A stretch of 64,000 nucleotides of DNA, taken from Kineosporiaceae bacterium. Lineage in GTDB: Bacteria; Actinomycetota; Actinomycetes; Actinomycetales; Kineosporiaceae. Positions within the stretch are counted from its first letter, which is position 1, and each line of letters begins with the position of its first letter. The notes under the pieces were generated by a model. The model was not told the DNA's origin and searched no databases. It saw only the letters and a program-made list of their open reading frames with translations. Where the stretch lies: contig JAEUJN010000022.1 of NCBI GenBank assembly GCA_016794595.1, positions 62,001 to 126,000 on the forward strand, read 5' to 3'. This document shows, in pieces, positions 10,546 through 20,545 of the stretch. The translations under genes were made by a program, and so were the position numbers.

Positions 10546-11478
10546 ATGCCAGCGCCGACCGACGCCGTCCGGCGCCACCGTGAGGGCCTGGCCTGGGCGT
10601 TCCTCGGCGTCGTCCTGTTCTCGTTCTCGCTGCCGATGACCAAGGTCGCGGTGACCGGCTTCAGCCCCTACCTGACCGCCACCGGACGCGCCGCGATCGC
10701 CGGGGTGCTGGCGGCGATCCTGTTGCAGGTGCGGCGAGTGCCCTTCCCCGAACGCCGCCACCTGCCCGGCCTGCTGATCACGCTCTTCGGGGCGGTGTTC
10801 GGGTGGCCGATCCTGCTGGCGTTGGCCCTGGAGCGCACCACGTCGGCTCACGCCGCGGTGGTGGCCGCATTCATGCCGCTCACCACGGCCCTGATCGCGG
10901 TCGTGCGCACGCACGAACGGGTCACCCCGCAGTTCTGGGCGGCGGCGAGCCTCGGGACGGCGGCCCTGGTCGCCTTCGCGCTCTCCCGGGGTGGGGCCGC
11001 GGACGCCGACCTGGTCGCCGATCTGCTGGTCGCCCTGGCGGTCATCGCCTCCTCCTGGTGCTATGTCGAGGGAGCTGCGGTCGCCGCGGCCATGCCCGGC
11101 TGGCAGGTGATCTCCTGGGTGTGCGTCCTGGCCCTGCCGATCACCGTGCCGGCCTCGGCGCTGATCTGGCTCGCGACCCGGGCCGACCACTCCCCCGGCC
11201 TGCCGGCCTGGGCATCACTGACGGGGCTGGGGCTGTCCTCGATGTACCTGGCGTTCTTCGCCTGGTACCGAGGACTGGCGATGGCCGGCTCGGCCCATGG
11301 CGGGCAGGTGCAACAGCTGCAGGCCCTGCTCACCCTCGGCCTGTCGGCCTGGCTGCTGGGTGAGCGCGTGACCTGGTCCATGGTGGCCGCCGCGACCACC
11401 GTGATCGTCGCCGTGATCTGGGCTCAGCGCTCGCGGGTCACCCGGGCCTCGTCCCAGATCGGTTCGCTCGACTCGTAG
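10546..11478 (+). CDS. EamA/DMT-family transporter
   Basis: 310 aa with about ten hydrophobic segments in two EamA repeats, the layout of drug/metabolite exporters (RhaT/YdcZ type). The N-terminal WAFLGVVLFSFSLPMTK and mid-protein FGWPILLALALERTTSAH are typical. Start ATG 10546: TACCCT at 10533-10538 lies 7 nt upstream, indicating leaderless mRNA; the long in-frame extension upstream is not protein-like. The last 55 bp overlap the 3' end of the convergent ABC-F gene. Substrate unknown. Confidence 0.85.
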   Translation: MPAPTDAVRRHREGLAWAFLGVVLFSFSLPMTKVAVTGFSPYLTATGRAAIAGVLAAILLQVRRVPFPERRHLPGLLITLFGAVFGWPILLALALERTTSAHAAVVAAFMPLTTALIAVVRTHERVTPQFWAAASLGTAALVAFALSRGGAADADLVADLLVALAVIASSWCYVEGAAVAAAMPGWQVISWVCVLALPITVPASALIWLATRADHSPGLPAWASLTGLGLSSMYLAFFAWYRGLAMAGSAHGGQVQQLQALLTLGLSAWLLGERVTWSMVAAATTVIVAVIWAQRSRVTRASSQIGSLDS

Positions 11479-13172
11479 ACCGTTCCATCCGAGCCGAACA
11501 CCAGGAAGCGGTCGAACGCGCGGGCGAACCACCGGTCGTGGGTCACCGCGAGCACCGTCCCCTCGAAGGACTCCAACGCCGCTTCCAGCGCCTCCGCCGA
11601 GTGCAGGTCCAGATTGTCGGTGGGCTCGTCGAGCAGCAGCAGTGTGGCCCCGGACAGCTCGAGCAGCAGGATCTGCAAGCGCGCCTGCTGGCCGCCTGAC
11701 AGCGACTCGAAGGTCTGCTCGGAGGCCCGGGCGAGCTCGTAGCGGTCCAGGGCCCGGGCAGCCTGCTCGCGCGGCATGCCCGGCCGGTGATCCGTTCCCC
11801 GGTGCAGGATCTCCAGCAAGGTCCGCCCCCGCAGCTCCGGGTGATCGTGGGTCTGGGCGAACCAGCCCGGGCGGACGCGGGCGCCCAGTCGTGCCCGACC
11901 GGTGTGACCCACCGGCGCGATGGTGACCTCGTCGACCGGGCGGTGTTCGACGTCCGGATCGCTGCCCCCGGCGGCCAACAGCCTCAGGAAGTGGGACTTG
12001 CCCGAACCGTTCGACCCCAGGACGGCGACCCGTTCGCCGAACCAGATCTCGGTGTCGAAGGGATGCATGAGACCGGTGAGCTCGAGCCGCTCGCAGATCA
12101 CGGCCCGTTTGCCGGTACGCCCTCCGCGCAGCCGCATGGTGACCTTCTGCTCGGTCGGAACCTCCTGCGGCGGACCGGCCTCCTCGAACTTGCGCAACCG
12201 GGTCAGGGCAGCCTGATAGCGCGAGGACATGCCGTCGTTGTACTCGGCCTTGATCCGCAACGTGGTCACCAGGGTCCTCAGCTTGAGGTGCTCCTCGTCC
12301 CAGCGGCGGCGCAGTTCCTCCAGCCGGGAGTTGCGCTCGGCGCGAGCCGCCGGGTAGGTGGCGAAGGACCCGCCGTGCACCCATGCGCCCGCCCCGACCG
12401 CTGTCGGCTCCAGGGTGACGACATGGGTCGCCGCCTGCGACAGCAACTCTCGGTCGTGCGAGACCAGCAGAACGGTCTTGGGGGTCTCACGCAGCCGCTG
12501 CTCCAGCCAGCGCTTGGCCGGCACGTCGAGGAAGTTGTCCGGCTCGTCGAGCAACAGCACCTCGTCCGGCCCGCGCAGCAGCGCCTCCAGGGCCAGCCGC
12601 TTCTGCTCCCCGCCGGACAGGGTGTCCAGAGCTCGGTACTGGCAGCGGGCGAACTCCACCCCGAGTGCCGCAGTGGTGCACACGTCCCACAAGGTCTCGG
12701 CCTCGTACCCGCCGACGTCGGCCCAGTCGGCCAGGGCCTGGGCGTAGCGCAGCTGGGTGGGCTCGTCGTCCGTGGTCATCATGTCCAGCTCGGAGGCGTC
12801 CAGCGCTCGGGCGGCGTCCCGGATCCGTTGCGGCGCCAGCGAGATCAGCAAACCGCGGACGTCGTCGATTGCGCCGTCCGCGGCGGCGGCGCCCACCGCG
12901 CCGCCCTCGTCGCCGTGGGGTTCGCCACGCCCGGCTCCGCGCAGTTGCCCGATGAACTGCCGCATCACGCCGAGTCCACCGCTGCGGGTGACCGCCCCGG
13001 ACTGGGCCTCGAGGTCCCCCGCGATGATCCTCAGCAGCGTGGTCTTGCCGGTCCCGTTCGGACCGACCAGGGCCACCGTGGCGCCGTCGCCGACCCGAAA
13101 GCTCACCTCGTCGAGCAGCGGGCGCCCGTCCGGCAGGGCGAACGAGACGGCGTTGACCTCGACGTGACCCAT
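11424..13172 (-). CDS. ABC-F family ATPase
   Basis: Two ABC domains on one chain and no membrane segments, so a ribosome-acting ABC-F protein (translation factor or antibiotic-target protection) rather than a transporter. Domain 1: GPNGTGKTT, LSGGEQKRLALEALL, LLLDEPDNFLD. Domain 2: GSNGSGKSHFL, LSGGQQARLQILLLEL, LLLDEPTDNLD. The charged interdomain linker is at about residues 270-340 (RWDEEHLKLRTL...KFEEAG). The second Walker A has His after Ser where Thr or Ser is usual. A CAGACT box 7 nt before the ATG fits a leaderless transcript. It might confer drug tolerance; the ligand cannot be read from sequence. Confidence 0.88.
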   Translation of the reverse strand: MGHVEVNAVSFALPDGRPLLDEVSFRVGDGATVALVGPNGTGKTTLLRIIAGDLEAQSGAVTRSGGLGVMRQFIGQLRGAGRGEPHGDEGGAVGAAAADGAIDDVRGLLISLAPQRIRDAARALDASELDMMTTDDEPTQLRYAQALADWADVGGYEAETLWDVCTTAALGVEFARCQYRALDTLSGGEQKRLALEALLRGPDEVLLLDEPDNFLDVPAKRWLEQRLRETPKTVLLVSHDRELLSQAATHVVTLEPTAVGAGAWVHGGSFATYPAARAERNSRLEELRRRWDEEHLKLRTLVTTLRIKAEYNDGMSSRYQAALTRLRKFEEAGPPQEVPTEQKVTMRLRGGRTGKRAVICERLELTGLMHPFDTEIWFGERVAVLGSNGSGKSHFLRLLAAGGSDPDVEHRPVDEVTIAPVGHTGRARLGARVRPGWFAQTHDHPELRGRTLLEILHRGTDHRPGMPREQAARALDRYELARASEQTFESLSGGQQARLQILLLELSGATLLLLDEPTDNLDLHSAEALEAALESFEGTVLAVTHDRWFARAFDRFLVFGSDGTVYESSEPIWDEARVTRER

Positions 13173-13190
13173 GCCGCTCAGTCTGCAGGC

Positions 13191-14216
13191 CTACGGCGAG
13201 TTCTCACCAACGAGTTCACCGCCATCGCGTGTGATCACCTGGTCCGGCCCGATGACCAAGTTGACCATGTCGACCACCGGCTGGTACCCGATCAGGTGGT
13301 AGATCGCGTTCGAGGTGGGGTTCGCCTGGTCGGTGAACAGGCAGACCCGCACGCCGCCGTCGGCGAACTCCCGGGACAGCGCCCCCACCATCGCCGAGGC
13401 GTACCCCTGGCCACGGTGCTCCGCGGGCGTGTACACCGGACCGATCCGCACCACGCCGAAGCTCGGAGGGGTGTGCGCACTCAGGTGCACCACGGCGCCG
13501 GACTCGTCCTGCCACAACCACACGGTTCCCGCCTGGAGTCGCCGGCGCAGTTGGCCCTCGGTCTCGTGGGGTTCGTGACCACTGCCCGGCGGACGCCCCG
13601 CCTGCTCGTCGGCGGCCGTCGAGAAGTCGGCGAACCATGCACTCACCAGGGGCAGGTCCTCGATCGTGGCCAGGCGCCGCCCACCGGCGGCGGCTTGCTG
13701 CGACGGCTGCGACGGCCCGGGGCGGAACTCGAACAGCCGGGTGTGCATCCCCTCGCGGACCCGGCCGCCGATCAGCCGGGCGATCCGCGCCGCACACTGC
13801 CGCGCAGCGGGCAGCGCACCGTTCACCCCGTACCTGCCCCCCGCCCGGACCTCACCACGCGCCGCCAGTGTCTCGGCCACCTGCACCGCAGCCTCCTCCG
13901 GCATCGGCAGCAGGAACACCGGGTACGGCTCGAACGGTGCCGTACGCATCCCGACGCCGACCACCTCACCGTCCTGCCGGGCCACCACCCACCACGGCGC
14001 GAACGGCAGCCTCTGCCCATCGTCAGCCGTCGCGCCGCCGGCTCCCGCTTCCTCGGCCTCCACCCGCCTCCGCTCGGTCACCGTGGCCACCACCGTGCCG
14101 AGCACCGGATCCGCCCCCAGGTCGCGGTCGGCCTCGGCGAGGAACGGCCCCGGTGCGTCGAAGAACTCGAGTGCGATCACCGCCCCAGCCTCGCTGCCCG
14201 AGCACCAGGTCGCCAC
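13191..14216 (-). CDS. GNAT family N-acetyltransferase
   Basis: 341 aa. The C-terminal half (about 180-320) is a GNAT domain: VVRIGPVYTPAEHRGQGYAS is the beta4/acetyl-CoA loop, and FTDQANPTSNAIYHLIGY the late motif. The N-terminal half is a weaker second GNAT-like domain (WWVVARQDGEVVGVGMRTAPFE). A GTG at 14216 opens the frame but AAGGAGG touches it directly, so the true start may be the GTG at 14180 (VIALEFFDAPG). It starts 1.04 kb upstream of the ABC-F ATG and ends 18 bp before it, in the same direction. Substrate unknown. Confidence 0.8.
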   Translation of the reverse strand: MATWCSGSEAGAVIALEFFDAPGPFLAEADRDLGADPVLGTVVATVTERRRVEAEEAGAGGATADDGQRLPFAPWWVVARQDGEVVGVGMRTAPFEPYPVFLLPMPEEAAVQVAETLAARGEVRAGGRYGVNGALPAARQCAARIARLIGGRVREGMHTRLFEFRPGPSQPSQQAAAGGRRLATIEDLPLVSAWFADFSTAADEQAGRPPGSGHEPHETEGQLRRRLQAGTVWLWQDESGAVVHLSAHTPPSFGVVRIGPVYTPAEHRGQGYASAMVGALSREFADGGVRVCLFTDQANPTSNAIYHLIGYQPVVDMVNLVIGPDQVITRDGGELVGENSP

Positions 14217-14344
14217 CTCCTTTTCCAGGCCGCCCGCTCAGGCCGCTCGCCCCTCACGACGCGCCCGACGGGTCAGGTCGCACGATCCCAGCTGGGACGT
14301 TCCCGGGGGCGACCGCCTGCCCCGGGATCGGGCACAGTGAACCC

Positions 14345-15049
14345 ATGGAGCAACCCGACCGGGCAACCGACCAGGACCTGGATCACAGAAGCGGCACCTC
14401 CCCGATCAGGACGACCTACCTGCGGGCGGCCGAACACGTCGTCCAGGTGATCTCGCGCCCCGAGATCGGCGAACGCTGGCAGCACCCCAGCGCTCTCGAG
14501 CAGATGAGCATCGGCGACCTCACCGCACACCTGTGCCGCTCCATCCAGCTGGTCGCAGCGTTCCTGGACAACGAGGAGCCGCCCGCCGACGACGTGATCA
14601 CCCCACAGGCCTACTTCGCCGACATCGCCGGGCTCGACGACCGGGACTCGGCGGTGAGCCATGGCGTCCGCGAGCGCAGCCGGCAGGACGGCGGCGCGGG
14701 CCACGCGGCGACCCTGGACTCGGCTCGCCGCACCCTGGGCCTGCTCGCCACTCGCCTGCAGCACGAGCCGGCCGGACGGCGGGTGAGCGCCTTCGGCGGG
14801 CGGGCGATCCTGCTCGACGACTTCCTGCGCACCCGACTGGTCGAGTTCGCGGTGCACCTCGACGACCTGACCGTCAGCCTCGGGGACGACGCGGCCGCCG
14901 AACCCGAGGCCAGCGCGCTCACGGACGCCCTGTCGGAGGTCATCGACCTGCTCGTCGGCGTGGCCCGGCGCCGACACGGCGACCTCGCCGTGCTCCGGGC
15001 GCTCACCCGACGGGAACGTGACCTCGGCGGCGCGCTGCACGTCTTCTGA
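14345..15049 (+). CDS. MDMPI/DinB-fold protein (maleylpyruvate isomerase N-terminal domain)
   Basis: 234 aa, helical. MSIGDLTAHLCRS supplies one His and LVEFAVHLDDL an ExxxH pair, the three metal ligands of the mycothiol-dependent maleylpyruvate isomerase fold. Actinobacteria carry many such proteins, most acting as mycothiol- or thiol-dependent enzymes of unknown substrate. Start ATG 14345 is the first residue of sensible sequence; the longer open frame upstream is Arg/Pro-rich shadow. Its last 47 bp overlap the 3' end of the convergent P-type ATPase. Confidence 0.75.
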   Translation: MEQPDRATDQDLDHRSGTSPIRTTYLRAAEHVVQVISRPEIGERWQHPSALEQMSIGDLTAHLCRSIQLVAAFLDNEEPPADDVITPQAYFADIAGLDDRDSAVSHGVRERSRQDGGAGHAATLDSARRTLGLLATRLQHEPAGRRVSAFGGRAILLDDFLRTRLVEFAVHLDDLTVSLGDDAAAEPEASALTDALSEVIDLLVGVARRRHGDLAVLRALTRRERDLGGALHVF

Positions 15050-17726
15050 TCGCCTTCTCCGCCTCGACGGCCAGGAACACCACGCTGGAGGCGGCCAGGC
15101 ACACCAGCAGCTCGCCACCGCTCAACGGCTGGGTCGAGAAGACGTCGTTCAACCACGGCAGGTAGAGGATCGCCAGTTGCACCACCGTGGTCGCGAGCAC
15201 CGTCAGCAGCAGCCACCGGTTGGTCCACCAGGCCCGCGAGAGGACCGAGGCCGACTCGGAGCGGATCGCGAGCACGTGCCCGAGCTGGGACAGGGTGAGC
15301 ACGGTGAACACCATGCTCTGCCAGTGAGCCCCGGACTCGATCGCCGCCGCCTGCACGGCGAGGCACACCCCGCCCATGAGCAACCCGACCCACAGCATGT
15401 GCTGCCACATTCCCCGGGCGAACACGCTCTCGGACGGCGGACGCGGCGGCCGCTGCATCACCCCGGGTTCGGCCGGCTGGCGGGCCAGCATGATGCCGGG
15501 CAGGCCGTCGGTCACCAGATTGACCCAGAGGATGTGGATCGGCAGCAGGGGCAGCGGCAGGCCGAGGAAGGGCGCCAGGAAGATCAGCCAGATCTCGGCC
15601 GAGTTACCGGTCATGGCGTACTTCACGAACTTGCGGATGTTGTCGTAGATCCGCCGGCCCTCACGGACGGCGCGGGTGATGGTGGCGAAGTTGTCGTCCA
15701 GCAAGACCATGGACGCCGCCTCGCGGGCCACATCGGTGCCGCCACGGCCCATCGCCACCCCGATGTCCGCGCGCTTGAGGGCCGGCGCGTCGTTGACCCC
15801 GTCGCCGGTCATGGCGACCAGCTCGCCGCCGGACTGCAATGCCTGCACGATGCGGATCTTCTGGGCCGGGTCGACCCGGGCGTACACCCGGACCCTTCGC
15901 ACTCGCTCCGCGAGTGCCTCCTCGTCCAACCGGGCCAGGTCCACCCCGGTCAGGACCTCCCGGTCGCCGGCGGCGCAGATCCCGAGCCGGGTCGCCACGG
16001 CCACCGCGGTCGCCGGATGGTCACCGGTGATCATCACCGGGGTGATCCCGGCCGAGCGGCACTCGGCGACCGCGGCCAGTGCCTCCGGCCGGGGTGGGTC
16101 GAACAGGGCCACCAGGCCCAGCAGGCTCAGCTCGGACTCGAGCTGATCTGCCTCTCCGGGGTCATCCGGAGTGCTTGGGGCACAACGCTTCTCGGCCATC
16201 GCCAGCACGCGCATCCCGCCGGCCGCGAGGTCCCTGACCCGGGCTTCGACCCGCTGCCGGGCGTCGGGGGTCATCGGCACCTCGCCGCCGGCCTCGTGTA
16301 GCCGGCCGCAGCGGGCGAGGACCGCCTCCGGCGCGCCCTTGACACACACCCGCACCCCGACATCGCCCGAGACGTCACCCTCGCCGTCGGGGTGGACGGT
16401 CGACATCAGCTTGCGATCGGAGTCGAAGGGCACCTCGCCGTGACGCGGGTGGGCCCGCCGCACCGCCACCACGTCGGTCCCGGCCGCCAGCGCCCCCTCG
16501 AGCAGGGCGACCTCAGTGGGCTCACCGACGACCGCGATCGTGCCGTCGCCGCTGGTCCCCTCGCCCGCGAGGCCCTCTCCCCCGATGAGTTCGGCATCGT
16601 TGCACAGGACGGCCACCTCGACCAGGGCGCGCCGCGCCACGTCGTCCGGGGCTTCGATCGCCTCCACCCGCATCCGGTTCTCGGTCAGTGTCCCGGTCTT
16701 GTCCGAGCAGATGGTGGTGATCGACCCCAGGGTCTCCACTGCCGGAAGCCGCCGGATCAACGCCTGCTGACCCACGAGCCGGTAGGCCCCCAGGGCGAGG
16801 GTGATGGCCACCATCGCGGGCAACGCCTCCGGAATCGCGGCCACCGCCAGGCTGACCGCGGTGAGGAACATCAACGCCGGGTCCTCACCCCGCAACAAGC
16901 CGGCGACGAAGACCACGACACACACCGCCAGCACCAGCAGTGCCAGCCAGGTGCCCAGCCTGGACAGCCTGCGCTGCAACGGGGTTCGCTGGGTTGCCGT
17001 GGCACCCAGCAGCTGCGCGATGCCCCCGAGTTCGGTCTGCAGGCCGGTCGCCACCACCAGGCCGACCCCGCGACCGGCGGCCACCGTGGTGCCCTTGAAC
17101 GCCATGTTGGTCCGGTCGGCCACCGCGAGATCCACCCGGTCCAGGGTGTGGCTGCCCTTCTCGACCGCCACCGACTCCCCGGTCAGCGCCGACTCCTGGG
17201 TGGCCAGCCGCGCGGCGTCCACCAGGCGGACGTCGGCCGGCACCACACCGCCGGCCTCCAGCAGCACCAGGTCGCCGGGAACCACCTCGTGGGCCGGCAC
17301 CTGCAGCGCCTGCCCGGCTCGCCGCACCCGGGCGGACGGCGCGGCCAGCGTGCGCAGGGCGACCATGGCCCGTTCGGCGCGGTACTCCTGCACCACCCCC
17401 AGGACGGCGTTCAGCACCACGATCACGACGATGGCCACGGTGTCCGCCACCTCGCCGACCAGCCCCGAGACGACTGCAGCGGCGACCAATACGATGATCA
17501 TGAAATCGGCCAGCTGATCGAGCACCATCCGGGCCAGGCCGCGAGCTGGGATCTCCGGCAGGGCGTTGGGGCCGTGCCGCTCCAGAGCGGCCGAGGCGGC
17601 CCGGGGCTCGAGCCCCGAGGCGAGATCGGTGCTCAGGTGGCGCGCCAGTTCCTCCACGGGCCAGCCGTGCCAGTGCTCCGGGCTCGCGGGCGGCCCGGCG
17701 AGTGGGGTGATGACGGACTTCGGCAT
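15003..17726 (-). CDS. P-type (P2) cation-transporting ATPase
   Basis: 907 aa from ATG 17726 ([11 protein letters not shown]). Order: cation-ATPase N domain (about 12-80), actuator with [11 protein letters not shown]4 with [10 protein letters not shown], phosphorylation site SDKTGTLT, nucleotide-binding [11 protein letters not shown], hinge [13 protein letters not shown], then the C-terminal M5-M10 block ([22 protein letters not shown]). The PEALP motif and full C-terminal membrane domain place it with Ca/Mn or mono/divalent P2 pumps, not heavy-metal CPx pumps. The ion is uncertain. It starts 24 bp after the aldo-keto reductase stop. Confidence 0.9.
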   Translation of the reverse strand: MPKSVITPLAGPPASPEHWHGWPVEELARHLSTDLASGLEPRAASAALERHGPNALPEIPARGLARMVLDQLADFMIIVLVAAAVVSGLVGEVADTVAIVVIVVLNAVLGVVQEYRAERAMVALRTLAAPSARVRRAGQALQVPAHEVVPGDLVLLEAGGVVPADVRLVDAARLATQESALTGESVAVEKGSHTLDRVDLAVADRTNMAFKGTTVAAGRGVGLVVATGLQTELGGIAQLLGATATQRTPLQRRLSRLGTWLALLVLAVCVVVFVAGLLRGEDPALMFLTAVSLAVAAIPEALPAMVAITLALGAYRLVGQQALIRRLPAVETLGSITTICSDKTGTLTENRMRVEAIEAPDDVARRALVEVAVLCNDAELIGGEGLAGEGTSGDGTIAVVGEPTEVALLEGALAAGTDVVAVRRAHPRHGEVPFDSDRKLMSTVHPDGEGDVSGDVGVRVCVKGAPEAVLARCGRLHEAGGEVPMTPDARQRVEARVRDLAAGGMRVLAMAEKRCAPSTPDDPGEADQLESELSLLGLVALFDPPRPEALAAVAECRSAGITPVMITGDHPATAVAVATRLGICAAGDREVLTGVDLARLDEEALAERVRRVRVYARVDPAQKIRIVQALQSGGELVAMTGDGVNDAPALKRADIGVAMGRGGTDVAREAASMVLLDDNFATITRAVREGRRIYDNIRKFVKYAMTGNSAEIWLIFLAPFLGLPLPLLPIHILWVNLVTDGLPGIMLARQPAEPGVMQRPPRPPSESVFARGMWQHMLWVGLLMGGVCLAVQAAAIESGAHWQSMVFTVLTLSQLGHVLAIRSESASVLSRAWWTNRWLLLTVLATTVVQLAILYLPWLNDVFSTQPLSGGELLVCLAASSVVFLAVEAEKAIRRRAARRRGHVPVG

Positions 17727-17749
17727 GGCGGGTGTCCCGATGGACGAAC

Positions 17750-18811
17750 TCAGGTCATGTACTGCCCGATCAGCGCCAGGTCCGCCTCGCTCAGACGCTC
17801 GGACGCCGAGGCGAGCTGGTGCCAGTACGGGTAGGCGAGGTGGGGCCGGCTGACCCGTTCGAGCCGGTCGAGTTCCTCGGCGGACAGCTCCAGCGACGCA
17901 GCCGCCAGGTTGTCGGCCAACTGTTCGGGGGTGCGCACTCCCATGATCACCGAGGAGATCGCCGGCCGGGTCAGGACCCACGCCAGGGCCACCTGCGCGG
18001 CCGAGACCCCGCGCGCCGCACCGGTCTCGGCCAGCGCGTCCACGATGTCGTAGAGCTGCTCGGTGTCCGGCACCGGGGGCTCGTTCCAGTCGGTCAGGTG
18101 CCGCCCACCCTCGGGCTGCACCCCGCGCCGGTACTTGCCGCTCAACAGGCCACCCGCCAGGGGAGACCAGACCAGGACGCCCAGGCCTTGGTCGACGGCC
18201 ATCGGCAGCAACTCACGTTCGACGTCTCGGGTCTGCAGCGAGTAGTGAATCTGCTGGGAGACATACGGCACCAGGTGCTCTCGGGCCGAGACCGCCAGCG
18301 ACTTCATCACGTGCCAGGCCGAGAAGTTGGAGCACCCGACATAGCGCACCTTGCCCGCGCGCACCAGGTCGTCCAGCGCCGACAGGGTCTCCTCGACCGG
18401 CGTCCGGCCGTCCCACTCGTGCACCTGGTAGAGGTCGATGTGGTCGGTTCGCAGCCGCCGCAGGCTGGCCTCGCAGGCACGCACCAGGTGGTGCCGCGAC
18501 AATCCGGCGTCGTTGGGGCCCGGACCCATGGTGAACCGGGCCTTGCTGGCGATCAACAGGCCGTCCCGCCGGGCCGGGGACAGTCCGTCCAGGATCTGCC
18601 CGACAATCTCCTCCGAGGCGCCCTCGCTGTAGACGTCGGCGGTGTCGATCAGGTTCACCCCGGCGTCCAGGCAGGCCTCGACCATGACGCGCGCCTCGTC
18701 CACACCGACCTCGCCGGTGAGGGCGAACTTCCCCCGGCCGCCGAAGGTCATGGTCCCCAGGCTCAGGGCAGACACGCGCAGTCCGGACCGTCCCAGGTAG
18801 CGATACTCCAT
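17750..18811 (-). CDS. Aldo/keto reductase
   Basis: 353-aa NADPH-dependent TIM-barrel oxidoreductase. MEYRYLGRSGLRVSAL start, DTADVYSEG (catalytic Asp and Tyr), IASKARF (Lys), YQVHEWD (His), VGCSNFSAWH, and a C-terminal cofactor stretch SSVIMGVRTPEQLADNL: the YghZ/AKR11-13-like group. TAGGTT seven bases before ATG 18811 indicates a leaderless promoter. Followed closely by the P-type ATPase gene, probably co-transcribed. Substrate unknown. Confidence 0.9.
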   Translation of the reverse strand: MEYRYLGRSGLRVSALSLGTMTFGGRGKFALTGEVGVDEARVMVEACLDAGVNLIDTADVYSEGASEEIVGQILDGLSPARRDGLLIASKARFTMGPGPNDAGLSRHHLVRACEASLRRLRTDHIDLYQVHEWDGRTPVEETLSALDDLVRAGKVRYVGCSNFSAWHVMKSLAVSAREHLVPYVSQQIHYSLQTRDVERELLPMAVDQGLGVLVWSPLAGGLLSGKYRRGVQPEGGRHLTDWNEPPVPDTEQLYDIVDALAETGAARGVSAAQVALAWVLTRPAISSVIMGVRTPEQLADNLAAASLELSAEELDRLERVSRPHLAYPYWHQLASASERLSEADLALIGQYMT

Positions 18812-18830
18812 GACCGCCAACCTAGCGCGC

Positions 18831-19736
18831 TCAGAGCGAGCGCACTGCCCGTGCCTGCTGCGCTCTCTCGGCGAGCTGTCCCGGCTCCGGGTAGCCGACC
18901 TCTTCCAGCACGAGGCCGTGGGGTGGTACCACCGCCACCGCGCCGTCGCGCACCCGGGCGGCGAGCACCCCCGCCAGCCAGGCCGGTTCGCGCCGCCCGG
19001 CTCCCACCGCCAGTGCTCCGCCGACCAGCGCCCGGACCATGGAGTGGCAGAAGGCATCAGCCAGCACCCGGGCGACGATCAGCTCCCCGTCGTCCGAGGG
19101 CTCTCGGGACCAGCTGAACTCCAGCAGGGTGCGGATCGTGCTGGCCCCCTCCCGCTTCTTGCAGAAGGCCGCGAAGTCGTTCAGTCCCAGCAGGTTCGCG
19201 CACGCGAGGTTCATCGCGGCCACGTCCAACCCGCGCCCGGGCGCCCGCACCGCCAGGACGTCACCGCGGCGCAACGGGGGCGCCCCGACCGGTGAGTCGG
19301 TGATCCGGTAGGCATACCGCCGCCAGCTCGCCGAGAACCGGGCGTCGAACCCGGGCGGCGCCACGCCGACCCGGTGCACCCGGACGTCGGGTGGCAGGAC
19401 CCCGCGCAGCGACCGGGCGAGAGCCTCCGGTGGGCTCAGCGACGAGCGACCGGGGACGGCGCCCCAGACCGGCTCGGCGACGTCCAGGTGCGCCACCTGG
19501 CCGCGAGCGTGCACCCCGGCGTCCGTCCGGCCCGCCACGACCAGCGCCGGCGGCTCGGGCAGGCGCAACACCCGGGCCAAAGCGGCGCCGAGCACGTCCT
19601 GCACCGTGCGTCGCCCGGGTTGGGCGGCCCAGCCGGAGAAGCCGGAACCGTCATACCCCAGGTCGAGCCGGATGCGCAGGAGCGTGCTCGGCGTGAACTC
19701 GGTGCTCGCCGCGGGCGCGCTGACCGGGATCGTCAG
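18831..19736 (-). CDS. truA: tRNA pseudouridine(38-40) synthase TruA, unusual start
   Basis: Converts U38-U40 of the tRNA anticodon arm to pseudouridine. The catalytic motif [18 protein letters not shown] and downstream [15 protein letters not shown] are intact. The expected N-terminus ([18 protein letters not shown]) is encoded upstream of the first canonical start (GTG 19604), which would cut off the first strands. No ATG, GTG or TTG precedes it in frame; I take CTG at 19736, which overlaps the rplQ TGA as CTGA, giving 301 aa. CTG at 19679 is the alternative. Coupled to rplQ, as in many actinobacteria. Confidence 0.8.
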   Translation of the reverse strand: MTIPVSAPAASTEFTPSTLLRIRLDLGYDGSGFSGWAAQPGRRTVQDVLGAALARVLRLPEPPALVVAGRTDAGVHARGQVAHLDVAEPVWGAVPGRSSLSPPEALARSLRGVLPPDVRVHRVGVAPPGFDARFSASWRRYAYRITDSPVGAPPLRRGDVLAVRAPGRGLDVAAMNLACANLLGLNDFAAFCKKREGASTIRTLLEFSWSREPSDDGELIVARVLADAFCHSMVRALVGGALAVGAGRREPAWLAGVLAARVRDGAVAVVPPHGLVLEEVGYPEPGQLAERAQQARAVRSL

Positions 19737-20491
19737 TCGTCCTTGGCCTTGCCGGCCTCGGTGAAGCCGGCTTCCTCGGCCGCGGACGCCGTGCGGAAGT
19801 ACACCTCGGCCACGGTCTTGTCGTACCAGGGAGAGGCCGGGGTGTGGAACTTCATCGAGTCGCGGTTGCCCTTGACCAGGAAGCCCTCCGGTGCCTCACC
19901 ACCATCCAGCGGCAGGCGCGACTCCGGTCCGTACGGGCCGGACTCGGCGTCCTCGGACACCGTGTCGGCACCCGGCTCGATGTCGGTCGGGTCGAGCTCG
20001 ACCTGGTCGGCAGCCGGCTCGGCCGCAACCGGCGCCGCCTCGGCAGCCGCCTTGGGCTTGGCGGGGGTGGCCTTCTTCGCAGCCCGCTTGGTGGCTGCCT
20101 CGGCCTCCCTCACGGTGGCCTGCTTGGCGGTCAGCGGCTCGAGCACCAGCTCGATCACCGCCATCGGGGCGTTGTCGCCCTTACGGTTGCCGATCTTGGT
20201 GATCCGGGTGTAGCCACCCTGGCGCTCGGCCATCACCGGGGCGATCTCGGTGAACAGCTCGTGCACCACCGACTTGTCACGCACCACGGTGAGCACCCGG
20301 CGTCGCGCGGCGAGATCGCCACGCTTGGCGAAGGTGATCAGGCGCTCGGCGAGCGGGCGGACCCGCTTCGCCTTGGCCTCGGTGGTGGTGATGCTGCGGT
20401 GCTCGAACAGCTGCGTGGCGAGGTTGGCCAGGAGCAGCCGCTCGTGAGCCGGTCCACCACCCAGACGCGGACCCTTGGTGGGCGTGGGCAT
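19733..20491 (-). CDS. rplQ: 50S ribosomal protein L17 (bL17) with C-terminal extension domain
   Basis: Residues 1-120 are standard L17 ([20 protein letters not shown] start, [16 protein letters not shown]). An Ala/Lys/Glu-rich linker (about 125-175) leads to a folded-looking tail of about 65 residues with [47 protein letters not shown]. This module resembles the small 'sunset'-type domain on several actinobacterial proteins. At 252 aa it is twice the E. coli length. Last ribosomal gene of the alpha operon; truA is coupled behind it. Confidence 0.95.
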   Translation of the reverse strand: MPTPTKGPRLGGGPAHERLLLANLATQLFEHRSITTTEAKAKRVRPLAERLITFAKRGDLAARRRVLTVVRDKSVVHELFTEIAPVMAERQGGYTRITKIGNRKGDNAPMAVIELVLEPLTAKQATVREAEAATKRAAKKATPAKPKAAAEAAPVAAEPAADQVELDPTDIEPGADTVSEDAESGPYGPESRLPLDGGEAPEGFLVKGNRDSMKFHTPASPWYDKTVAEVYFRTASAAEEAGFTEAGKAKDD

Positions 20492-20545
20492 GTCGGTCGT
20501 TCTCCTTGCTCAGGCGATCACGAGGATCAGCGGTCGGGGGGTGGC

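Noticed and set aside
11787-14450. An 887-codon plus-strand open frame
   Set aside because: Lies antisense to the ABC-F and GNAT genes, both of which have clear motifs; the shadow has none.
18831-19604. truA starting at GTG 19604
   Set aside because: This would remove the conserved first strands of the enzyme, which are encoded in the same frame just upstream.
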